A stretch of DNA of 64,000 bases from Maribacter antarcticus DSM 21422 (GTDB lineage Bacteria > Bacteroidota > Bacteroidia > Flavobacteriales > Flavobacteriaceae): NCBI RefSeq assembly GCF_000621125.1, contig NZ_KK211214.1:496281-560280 (forward strand). Direction: 5' to 3'. The translations under genes and the position numbers were made by a program. The notes beneath the pieces were generated by a model. The model saw nothing but the letters and a program-made list of their open reading frames with translations. It made no database searches and was not told where the DNA came from. Positions 48,011-55,593 of the stretch are shown in pieces (the stretch's first letter is position 1; each line of letters begins with the position of its first letter).

Positions 48011-49773
48011 GCAAAGATTCAGGAAAAGCCTTTGATACGCGACTTTTTAAGCGTTTGATAGCCCATACTAAACCTTACAGAATCACCTTTTACGGAGTTG
48101 CTTTTGCCGCAATACTGTTATCGGTATTTGCAGTGCTTACACCCATCATTCTAAAGCAAATCATAGATGATGCAGTTAAGGGTGCAGATGCACAGCGTTT
48201 GCTCTACCTTACCATAGCCATGTTGGTGGTATTATTAGGTCAAGTGTTGAGCCAATTGAGCTTTAACTATTATGCCAACTGGTTGGGTGAATCCGTGATT
48301 CGAGATGTCCGTATCAATCTATTTCAAAAAATGTTAGGGTTCAAAATGAAGTATTTTGACAATTCATCCCTCGGTGTTTTGGTAACTCGTGCGGTGGCCG
48401 ATATGCAACGTATTGGAGAAATATTTAGTCAGGGCTTTTTTGTTATCGTGGCCGATTTGTTGAAGATGTTGGTAGCTGCTGGGGTTATGATATATATAAA
48501 TTGGCGTTTGGCATTGATTGTTTTTGCTGTGTTACCATTGATTTTATACGCTACGCGCTTGTTTCAAAAAGCAATGAAGGTCGCTTTTACAGAGGTTAGG
48601 GCAGAAGTGTCTAACCTCAATTCCTTTGTTCAAGAACGTCTTACAGGTATGCGCATTGTACAGCTTTTTACAAGGGAAAAGATAGAGAGTGAAAATTTTA
48701 GAAAAATAAATGAAAAACATAAAAAGGCTTGGTTAAAAACGGTTTGGTACAACTCTATCTTCTTTCCCATTGCTGAAATAGTATCATCCATTACCTTAGG
48801 GCTGATTGTATGGTACGGTGGTTTGCAAAATGTAGCCAATATTACCGATGATGTTGCAGGTACGGTTTTTGCCTTTATCATGTTGATAGATCTTCTTTTT
48901 AGACCACTACGACAGATTGCGGACAAATTCAATACCCTACAGATGGGCATGGTAGCGGCTAATAGGGTTTTTAAGATTTTGGATACCGACAGTTCAATCA
49001 ACGATATGGGCCAAATTGAAAAATGCAGTATTAAGGGAGATATTACATTCACCGATGTGTATTTTGGTTATTTGGAAGATGAAGAAGTGCTTCACGGTAT
49101 TTCTTTTGATGTGAAAGCCGGCCAAACCATCGCTATCGTAGGGTCTACAGGAGCTGGAAAATCGACTATTATTAATCTACTGAATCGGTTTTATGAAATA
49201 AACTCTGGGGTTATTAGTGTGGATGGTACGGATGTAAAGAATTACAAACTAGCTTCTCTCCGTTCCCATATCGCTGTTGTATTGCAAGATGTTTTTCTGT
49301 TTGCCGATACTATTGCCAACAACATTTCTATGAAGAATCCCGATATTAGCATTGCTGATATAGAGGCAGCAGCAACCGCTATTGGAGTAGATGAATTTAT
49401 TTCCAGTCTCCCTGGCGGTTATGAATATAATGTAAAAGAACGGGGTGCGATGCTGTCTAGTGGTCAACGGCAACTGATTGCTTTTCTGCGTGCCTACGTC
49501 AGTAATCCTAGTATTTTGGTCTTGGACGAGGCTACTTCATCTGTCGATACCTATTCTGAACAGCTCATACAAAAAGCAACAGGTAAAATTACCGAGGGTC
49601 GAACTTCCATAGTCATAGCACACCGTTTAGGTACAATTAAAAAAGCGGATAAGATTATTGTTATGGACGCTGGAAAAATCGTAGAAACGGGAACCCATAA
49701 AGAATTACTCAAAAAGGGTGGCTACTATAGCAATCTATATGAAGCGCAATTTTTAGCAGAGGAAGTGGCTTAA
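48007..49773 (+). CDS. ABC exporter, MsbA-like half-transporter
   Basis: The 588-residue protein has an N-terminal six-helix membrane domain (about residues 20-315) with the coupling-helix region, then an ATPase domain with STGAGKST (Walker A), MLSSGQRQ (signature), ILVLDEATSSVD (Walker B) and IAHRLG (switch His). It belongs to the lipid-A/drug exporter group and acts as a homodimer. The ATGA overlap with truA is typical of Flavobacteria. The cargo cannot be read; lipid export is the usual guess. Confidence 0.92.
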   Translation: MSKDSGKAFDTRLFKRLIAHTKPYRITFYGVAFAAILLSVFAVLTPIILKQIIDDAVKGADAQRLLYLTIAMLVVLLGQVLSQLSFNYYANWLGESVIRDVRINLFQKMLGFKMKYFDNSSLGVLVTRAVADMQRIGEIFSQGFFVIVADLLKMLVAAGVMIYINWRLALIVFAVLPLILYATRLFQKAMKVAFTEVRAEVSNLNSFVQERLTGMRIVQLFTREKIESENFRKINEKHKKAWLKTVWYNSIFFPIAEIVSSITLGLIVWYGGLQNVANITDDVAGTVFAFIMLIDLLFRPLRQIADKFNTLQMGMVAANRVFKILDTDSSINDMGQIEKCSIKGDITFTDVYFGYLEDEEVLHGISFDVKAGQTIAIVGSTGAGKSTIINLLNRFYEINSGVISVDGTDVKNYKLASLRSHIAVVLQDVFLFADTIANNISMKNPDISIADIEAAATAIGVDEFISSLPGGYEYNVKERGAMLSSGQRQLIAFLRAYVSNPSILVLDEATSSVDTYSEQLIQKATGKITEGRTSIVIAHRLGTIKKADKIIVMDAGKIVETGTHKELLKKGGYYSNLYEAQFLAEEVA

Positions 49774-49926
49774 TCGCTTTTGTGTTTTTGTAAACTCCTT
49801 CTTTCTAGCAATCAAAGATGAAGCGTATTTAATTTCAGCTCCGATGACACTCTATAAAACTATTGCGTTATTGTGAAGTTTACACTTCTGGTGATTCACT
49901 TGCAAGAGATGTGTTCAGCTTTGTCA

Positions 49927-49946
49927 CATCGAGCGTAGTCTAGATG
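49927..49946. repeat. REP-like short intergenic element
   Basis: CATCGAGCGTAGTCTAGATG resembles the near-palindromic CATCGAGCGCAGTCGAGATG-type intergenic element I recall from other flavobacterial genomes. A diverged second copy lies at 54269-54287. Confidence 0.4.
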
Positions 49947-49994
49947 CCATGAGCGATAATATGCAGATGTATTTAATTAACCACTATTGTAATC

Positions 49995-50780
49995 CTACAC
50001 TAAATCTTGTTTAAGCATAGTGTCTAATTGTGAAATAGAATCGTACAATACGAATTCTCCATTTTTTATATAGGAAATTAATCCGGTTTCTTCACTTACA
50101 ACTATGCTCAGTGCATCTGTTTTTTCGGTTATCCCAACAGCAGCTCTATGTCTCAATCCGAAGCGTAAAGGAATATTACGTTCGTTGGATATGGGTAAAA
50201 TGACCCTTGTAGCAACGATATAATTATCAACGATTACAGCGGCGCCATCGTGTAAGGGACTGTTTTTGTAAAAAATACTTTCGATGATGGGCTGGGTTAT
50301 TTCTATGTTCATGCGGTCCCCAGAACTTTTTATAAAATCCAAGGAGTTGTTCCGTTCCAATACCAAAATAGCCCCGGTTTTGGAACTAGACATTTTCTCA
50401 CAGGCGTTTAAGATGGCATCTACGTCAACAGTAGTAGTAATACCCTCTTGTCTCAAAAATTTAAAATGTTTAATAAAGTTACGTTTGTTGGCGAAGTTGG
50501 TAGAGCCAATCATTAAAAGGAACTTTCGAATTTCCTGTTGAAAAACAATAATTAAGGCAATAAGGCCTACCTGCATAAAGGCACCTACGATGCTGCTGAT
50601 CATTTCCATTCCTAAAAGCTCTGTCAACTTCCAAAAGGCCCAAACGATAACAATACCGATAAAAATATTGATAGCTACCGAGCCACGGACTAGTTTGTAA
50701 ATATAATAGAGGAGTACTGCCACGAGGACAATATCCAAGATATCCGTAATCTTAAAATCGATAAAATTCAAAAAATCCAA
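49995..50780 (-). CDS. cdaA: Diadenylate cyclase (c-di-AMP synthase) CdaA
   Basis: The membrane-anchored enzyme makes cyclic di-AMP from two ATP. I set the start at TTG 50780 (LDFLNFIDFKI), which restores the usual short N-terminus; the longest frame begins at TTG 50807 (270 residues). Three hydrophobic helices (about residues 15-90 of the chain) precede the DisA_N domain with LHDGAAVI and RHRAAVG, the two catalytic motifs. No CdaR-type partner is adjacent. It lies beside folP on the same strand (30-base gap), probably co-transcribed. Confidence 0.93.
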   Translation of the reverse strand: MDFLNFIDFKITDILDIVLVAVLLYYIYKLVRGSVAINIFIGIVIVWAFWKLTELLGMEMISSIVGAFMQVGLIALIIVFQQEIRKFLLMIGSTNFANKRNFIKHFKFLRQEGITTTVDVDAILNACEKMSSSKTGAILVLERNNSLDFIKSSGDRMNIEITQPIIESIFYKNSPLHDGAAVIVDNYIVATRVILPISNERNIPLRFGLRHRAAVGITEKTDALSIVVSEETGLISYIKNGEFVLYDSISQLDTMLKQDLV

Positions 50781-50837
50781 GGAATGCAGTTTTTGTAAAA
50801 TTAACAAAATTTAAGGTATGAAAAGGGAAGTGAGCTT

Positions 50838-51662
50838 TTAAGATGTAAGTTGCTTATGGAGTCTTACACATTCTACAGCCTCTTTAACGTCGTGCACTCG
50901 TAATATATTGGCTCCTTTGGTCAAGGCCACAATATGTAATGCGGTGGTTCCGTTAAGGGCATTTTCCGGTTCGCTATTTAAGAGTTTGTAAATCATAGAT
51001 TTCCTGCTAATCCCAGCAAGTACAGGTAGGTCAGTAACTTTTAGGGCTTCCAGTTGTTGTAATAGTTGATAGTTCTGTTCCAAGGTTTTTGCAAAACCAA
51101 AACCTGGATCAATAATTATATCGTGTATGCCTTTCTCCCTAGCCATAGCAAGTCTTTGCGAAAAAAAAAGCAAGATATCCTGCATAAGGTGCTGGTAAAC
51201 TGTCTGTTTTTGCATCGTTTTTGGTGTGCCGCGCATATGCATCATAATGTAGGGCACCTGTAAATTAGCTATGGTATCTAATAAGGTTTCATCTCTAAGG
51301 CCTGCGGAAATATCATTTACGATTGCCGCTCCGCGTTCAACACACTCTCTTGCAACAGTTCCCCTAAAGGTGTCAATAGACAAGAGTACATCTGGAAAAT
51401 ATTTCAGTACCAGTTCAACGATGGGTATAATTCGCTTTAATTCTAATGCTTCAGAGACTTCATCAGCCCCCGGTTTTGAGCTGTATGCGCCGATGTCTAT
51501 AAAACTGGCACCTTCTAGCATCATTTTTTCAACCTGTTTTAGCGCATTTTTCTCGTCCTTAAATCTGCCACCATCGAAAAATGAATCTGGTGTAACGTTT
51601 AGAATTCCCATTACTCTAGGTAATTTTAAATCAATGAGTTCTCCTTTGCAGTTAATCGTCAT
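50838..51662 (-). CDS. folP: Dihydropteroate synthase
   Basis: The 274-residue TIM-barrel enzyme joins p-aminobenzoate and dihydropterin pyrophosphate in folate synthesis. Motifs visible are VMGILNVTPDSFFDGG, SIDTFRGTVA, IVNDISAG, MHMRGTP, IIDPGFGFAKT and LAGISRKS. The N-terminus and length are normal. folE is the other folate gene in the window. It begins the folP-cdaA minus-strand pair and diverges from DUF1599. Confidence 0.96.
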   Translation of the reverse strand: MTINCKGELIDLKLPRVMGILNVTPDSFFDGGRFKDEKNALKQVEKMMLEGASFIDIGAYSSKPGADEVSEALELKRIIPIVELVLKYFPDVLLSIDTFRGTVARECVERGAAIVNDISAGLRDETLLDTIANLQVPYIMMHMRGTPKTMQKQTVYQHLMQDILLFFSQRLAMAREKGIHDIIIDPGFGFAKTLEQNYQLLQQLEALKVTDLPVLAGISRKSMIYKLLNSEPENALNGTTALHIVALTKGANILRVHDVKEAVECVRLHKQLTS

Positions 51663-51763
51663 GTATATACTGAATTTTAGCTATGGGTGTAACCGAAGTT
51701 TAAACCGAGGGTTTTGATAGTTACAAAATTTTAAGCGAAATTTACACAAATTACAAGAAGTAC

Positions 51764-52315
51764 ATGCAAACAACAGCGGAACAATACGATGCGGTCATCA
51801 AAATTTGTCGCGATTTATATGAAAAGAAAATGTTAGATTATGGCTGTGCATGGCGTATTCTTCGCTTACCGTCGTTAACAGACCAAATTTTCATAAAGGC
51901 CCAACGTATTAGAGGGTTGCAAGAAAACGAGGTTCATAAAATTGATGAAGATGAAAAAGCAGAATTTATAGGAATCGTAAATTATTCTATAATGGCCTTG
52001 ATTCAGTTGGAACTTGGTATGGTAGACCAGCCCGATTTAGAACCTAAAAGAGCCATTGCGCTCTATGAAAAGCATAGTACAGGAACAAAAGAGTTGATGC
52101 TAAATAAAAATCATGATTATGGAGAAGCTTGGCGCGATATGCGCGTGAGTTCTTTAACAGATTTAATTCTGCAAAAACTATTAAGGGTAAAGACCATGGA
52201 GGATAATAAGGGCAAGACCTTAGTGAGCGAGGGTATTGACGCAAATTATCAAGATATTATCAATTATGCGGTATTCGCTTTGATACATTTGGGGTTAGCA
52301 AACAAAATTACATAA
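51764..52315 (+). CDS. DUF1599-family protein
   Basis: The 183-residue protein holds two repeats of the same helical unit: KMLDYGCAWRILRLPSLTDQI in the first half and NKNHDYGEAWRDMRVSSLTDLI in the second. Each unit ends with a hydrophobic helix (VNYSIMALIQLEL, INYAVFALIHLGL). DUF1599 is conserved in Bacteroidota; its function is unknown. It lies four bases before the BT_3928-family gene and diverges from folP, the usual order in this phylum. Confidence 0.92.
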   Translation: MQTTAEQYDAVIKICRDLYEKKMLDYGCAWRILRLPSLTDQIFIKAQRIRGLQENEVHKIDEDEKAEFIGIVNYSIMALIQLELGMVDQPDLEPKRAIALYEKHSTGTKELMLNKNHDYGEAWRDMRVSSLTDLILQKLLRVKTMEDNKGKTLVSEGIDANYQDIINYAVFALIHLGLANKIT

Positions 52316-52319
52316 GGCT

Positions 52320-53417
52320 ATGAGGTACAGTATAGGATTGGTTAGGGTTTTTGTTGGGTTGCTTTTTATTGTTAGTGGATTTATTAAATTAAATGACCCC
52401 GTTGGTTTCTCCTTTAAGCTAGAAGAATATTTTAGTCCTAGCGTTTTAGATTTGTCTATTTTTATTCCGTACGCCTTGGCGATATCTATATTGGTAGTTA
52501 TTTTAGAAGTAATTCTTGGGGTAATGTTACTTATTGGATACAAGGTGAAATTTACACTCTGGAGCTTATTGGGGATGATTGTTTTCTTTACATTCTTAAC
52601 CTTTTATTCTGCCTATTTTAACAAAGTAACGGATTGTGGATGTTTCGGGGATGCGATAAAACTAACGCCATGGGAATCTTTCGCGAAGGATATTGTATTA
52701 TTGGTGCTTATATTAATCTTATTTTTTGGCAGCAAGTATGTCACCCCACTTTTCGCGCCATCAGTTAAAAAGGTTATTATGGCTTTGTCCTTGGTCGCTT
52801 GCGCGGTATATGCTTATCATGTGCTAAACCATTTACCAGTTATTGATTTCAGGCCTTACGAAATTGGGAAAAATATTGAGGACGGTATGGGAGTACCAGA
52901 AGGTGCACCTAAGGCCATTTACGATTATGCGTGGGAGTTTAAGGTAGACGGTGTGCGAAAGATTATAGTAACCAAGGGTGATTATCCAACTGTTGATGGA
53001 GAATTTATTGGTGTAGAAACCACCGAGATTCAAAAGGGCTACGAACCTCCTGTGCATGATTTTACTGTAGAGCAGGATGGAGAGGATTTTGCAGCTTCCT
53101 TATTGCAAGAGCCTAAATTGGTCATGGTCGTTGCTTACGATTTGAGAAAATCAAATACAGCGATATTTAATGAAATAAAAAAAGTAACGGACAACGCTTT
53201 AATGAATGGTTACAGGGTGATAGGAATGTCGGCCTCTGGAGCTGATCAGACTGATGACTTAGTCTCTGAGTTTAGACTTGATTTCAGCTTTTATTTCACA
53301 GACGAAACTACGCTAAAAACTATAGTAAGATCGAATCCTGGAGTGCTAATATTGGATAAAGGAACTATAATACAAAAAGTACATTACAACGATTTGGACG
53401 AATTAATATTCGAATAG
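52320..53417 (+). CDS. BT_3928-family membrane protein (DoxX-like plus thioredoxin-like part)
   Basis: The 365-residue protein begins with a four-helix DoxX-like domain (residues 1-150). It contains IVSGFIKLNDPVGFSFKLEEYF and the cysteine pair VTDCGCFGDAIKL, typical of the family. A soluble C-terminal part (about 200-365) has a thioredoxin-like pattern without a visible CXXC. Function is not established; the conserved cysteines suggest a redox or quinone-linked role. It sits between DUF1599 and tpiA in a likely operon. Confidence 0.88.
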   Translation: MRYSIGLVRVFVGLLFIVSGFIKLNDPVGFSFKLEEYFSPSVLDLSIFIPYALAISILVVILEVILGVMLLIGYKVKFTLWSLLGMIVFFTFLTFYSAYFNKVTDCGCFGDAIKLTPWESFAKDIVLLVLILILFFGSKYVTPLFAPSVKKVIMALSLVACAVYAYHVLNHLPVIDFRPYEIGKNIEDGMGVPEGAPKAIYDYAWEFKVDGVRKIIVTKGDYPTVDGEFIGVETTEIQKGYEPPVHDFTVEQDGEDFAASLLQEPKLVMVVAYDLRKSNTAIFNEIKKVTDNALMNGYRVIGMSASGADQTDDLVSEFRLDFSFYFTDETTLKTIVRSNPGVLILDKGTIIQKVHYNDLDELIFE

Positions 53418-53472
53418 TTCGATATGGTATAAAACGGAACACAGTTATAAATCACAAAAAAAATAGTAGATG

Positions 53473-54222
53473 ATGAGAAGTAAAATAGTCGCAGGAAACT
53501 GGAAAATGAATAAAACATTAGAGCAAACGGAAACACTTTTAGCGGAACTTTCCGCAAAACTTCCAGATACGGATGCCGAGGTAATGGTGTCGCCAACTTA
53601 TGTTAACCTAACCGGAGCGGTTCGTAGTTTGGAATCTTCCAAGATAGAGGTCATTGCTCAGAATATGCATTTTGCAGAGAGCGGCGCTTACACAGGAGAA
53701 ATATCAGCCGAGATGCTTTTAAATATAGGTGTGGATACAGCTATAATAGGACATTCAGAGAGAAGGGCTTATTTTGGTGAAACCGATGAAATTTTGGCCA
53801 AAAAAGTAGTTGCTGCTTTGGCTAAAGGAATCCGTGTGATGTTCTGTTTTGGCGAGGAATTAGAAGACCGTCAATCCGGAAAGCATTTTAAATTAGTGGA
53901 GAGTCAACTTAGAAACGCATTATTTTCTTTAGATGCATCTGCATGGTCAAAAATTATATTGGCTTATGAACCTGTTTGGGCTATAGGAACGGGTGAGACT
54001 GCTTCTCCGGAGCAAGCTCAAGAAATGCATGCATTTATTAGAAAGACGATAGGCGAAGCGTACAATACTGCTTTAGCTAATGGTGTATCTATATTGTACG
54101 GTGGGAGTGTAAAGCCAGCTAATGCGGAAGAGATTTTTTCTAAACCCGATGTAGATGGCGGACTTATTGGAGGAGCTTCTTTAGTTGCAGACGATTTTGT
54201 GGCCATTATAAAAGCTATTTAA
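53473..54222 (+). CDS. tpiA: Triose-phosphate isomerase
   Basis: The enzyme interconverts dihydroxyacetone phosphate and glyceraldehyde 3-phosphate. I take the second of two adjacent ATGs (53473) as start, giving 249 residues. The catalytic residues are all present: Lys in AGNWKMN, His in IIGHSERR, and Glu in LAYEPVWAIGTG. The phosphate loop and LYGGSVKP and GLIGGASL ends are intact. Cytoplasmic, TIM barrel. Confidence 0.97.
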   Translation: MRSKIVAGNWKMNKTLEQTETLLAELSAKLPDTDAEVMVSPTYVNLTGAVRSLESSKIEVIAQNMHFAESGAYTGEISAEMLLNIGVDTAIIGHSERRAYFGETDEILAKKVVAALAKGIRVMFCFGEELEDRQSGKHFKLVESQLRNALFSLDASAWSKIILAYEPVWAIGTGETASPEQAQEMHAFIRKTIGEAYNTALANGVSILYGGSVKPANAEEIFSKPDVDGGLIGGASLVADDFVAIIKAI

Positions 54223-54268
54223 GCGTTTATAAATTCAAGGGAGTTATCACTGCTTATTTTACGGCCAT

Positions 54269-54287
54269 ATCGAACGTGGTCGAGACG
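54269..54287. repeat. Diverged REP-like element
   Basis: ATCGAACGTGGTCGAGACG matches the element at 49927-49946 at 15 of 19 positions. It lies between tpiA and prmA. Confidence 0.3.
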
Positions 54288-54386
54288 TATTGGAGCCATA
54301 GTGCAGCTGTTCTGTACCTTGCTCGAATCTATGTCAGATGATGCAGTTGACCGCAGCATGTTCTTTTTATCTTTTAATTGAACCAA

Positions 54387-55223
54387 ATGAGTAATACAGT
54401 TTACGTAGAATACAATTTCACCGTAAATCCACCCCAACCAGCTTCTGATATTCTAATTGCTGAATTGGGAGCTGCGGGTTTTGAAAGTTTTGTGGAAGAA
54501 GAACATGGTGTTTTAGCGTACATACAAAAGATTGATTGGAGTGACTCTATTTTGGAAGCTATAGGGATATTCGGTAATCCTAATTTTGAAATATCCTTTG
54601 TTCGAAAAGAAATAGAGCAAGAGAACTGGAATGCTACTTGGGAGCAAAATTTTCAACCCATAGTAGTAGATGATATTTGTATGATACGCGCCCCTTTTCA
54701 CGAAAAGAAGGGCGTTGCCTATGATATTGTGATAGAACCAAAAATGAGTTTTGGAACTGGCCATCACGAAACCACACACATGATGCTTCAGCATCTTTTG
54801 GAATTGCAGTTAGATGGTAAGTCCGTATTGGATATGGGAAGTGGCACGGGAGTATTAGCGATTTTGGCGGCCATGCGCGGGGCTAAACCAGTAGATGCTA
54901 TAGACGTAGATAACTGGTGCTATCTTAATGCAAAAGAAAATGTGGAGCGCAATAGTGTCGATTTTATTAACGTTTATGAGGGCGACGCTAGTCTCCTAGA
55001 TGCACAACGATACGACGTTATCATTGCGAATATCAACAGAAACATACTCTTGGAAGATATTGGAAAATATGTAGGTTGTTTGAATCCAAATGGGGTTCTG
55101 TTGCTAAGTGGATATTACAAAGAGGACTTAGAATTGATTACTCAAAAATGCAGAATCGAAGGGTTAAGGTTAGAAAAAAATATCGAAAAAAATAATTGGG
55201 TTGCAGCAAAATACGTATTTTAG
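54387..55223 (+). CDS. prmA: Ribosomal protein L11 methyltransferase
   Basis: The methyltransferase trimethylates L11. I start it at ATG 54387 (MSNTVYVEYNF); the in-frame TTG at 54378 adds three residues only. The SAM site is VLDMGSGTGVLAILAAM, and IIANINRNILL is the catalytic N-P-P-Y-like motif. PKMSFGTGHHETT marks the family. At 278 residues it is the usual length. It is followed by clpS with 20 bases between. Confidence 0.94.
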   Translation: MSNTVYVEYNFTVNPPQPASDILIAELGAAGFESFVEEEHGVLAYIQKIDWSDSILEAIGIFGNPNFEISFVRKEIEQENWNATWEQNFQPIVVDDICMIRAPFHEKKGVAYDIVIEPKMSFGTGHHETTHMMLQHLLELQLDGKSVLDMGSGTGVLAILAAMRGAKPVDAIDVDNWCYLNAKENVERNSVDFINVYEGDASLLDAQRYDVIIANINRNILLEDIGKYVGCLNPNGVLLLSGYYKEDLELITQKCRIEGLRLEKNIEKNNWVAAKYVF

Positions 55224-55243
55224 TTAATAGTAAAATTATACTG

Positions 55244-55519
55244 ATGAGCACTAAAGAACAAATTTCCGAGGAGCTCCTAATAGAAGAGGAGACCGTAAGA
55301 CAAAATGAAATCGTTGTTTTTAATGATGATGTGAATACGTTTGACCATGTTATTGAAACATTGATTTCCGTTTGTGATCATACACCCGAACAAGCCGAGC
55401 AATGTAGTCTTATCGTACACTACAAAGGAAAGTGCACGGTAAAAACTGGAGAATACAAAGATTTGGAGCCACGTTGTACAGGCCTTTTGAGTGCAGGGTT
55501 AAGTGCTGAGATTATTTGA
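55244..55519 (+). CDS. clpS: ATP-dependent Clp protease adaptor ClpS
   Basis: The 91-residue N-recognin hands N-degron substrates to ClpAP-type proteases. The start is ATG 55244 (MSTKEQ), not the longer frame from 55196, which overlaps prmA. Conserved blocks are EIVVFNDDVNTFDHVIETL and HYKGKCTVKTG. An acidic N-terminal arm is normal. It ends the DUF1599-BT_3928-tpiA-prmA-clpS run. Confidence 0.94.
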   Translation: MSTKEQISEELLIEEETVRQNEIVVFNDDVNTFDHVIETLISVCDHTPEQAEQCSLIVHYKGKCTVKTGEYKDLEPRCTGLLSAGLSAEII

Positions 55520-55593
55520 GATACTAATGTTATAAGCTGCCTTAAGGTCGTTTACTTTTACTATATTTAAGCAACAGGATTATTAAGTCATTT

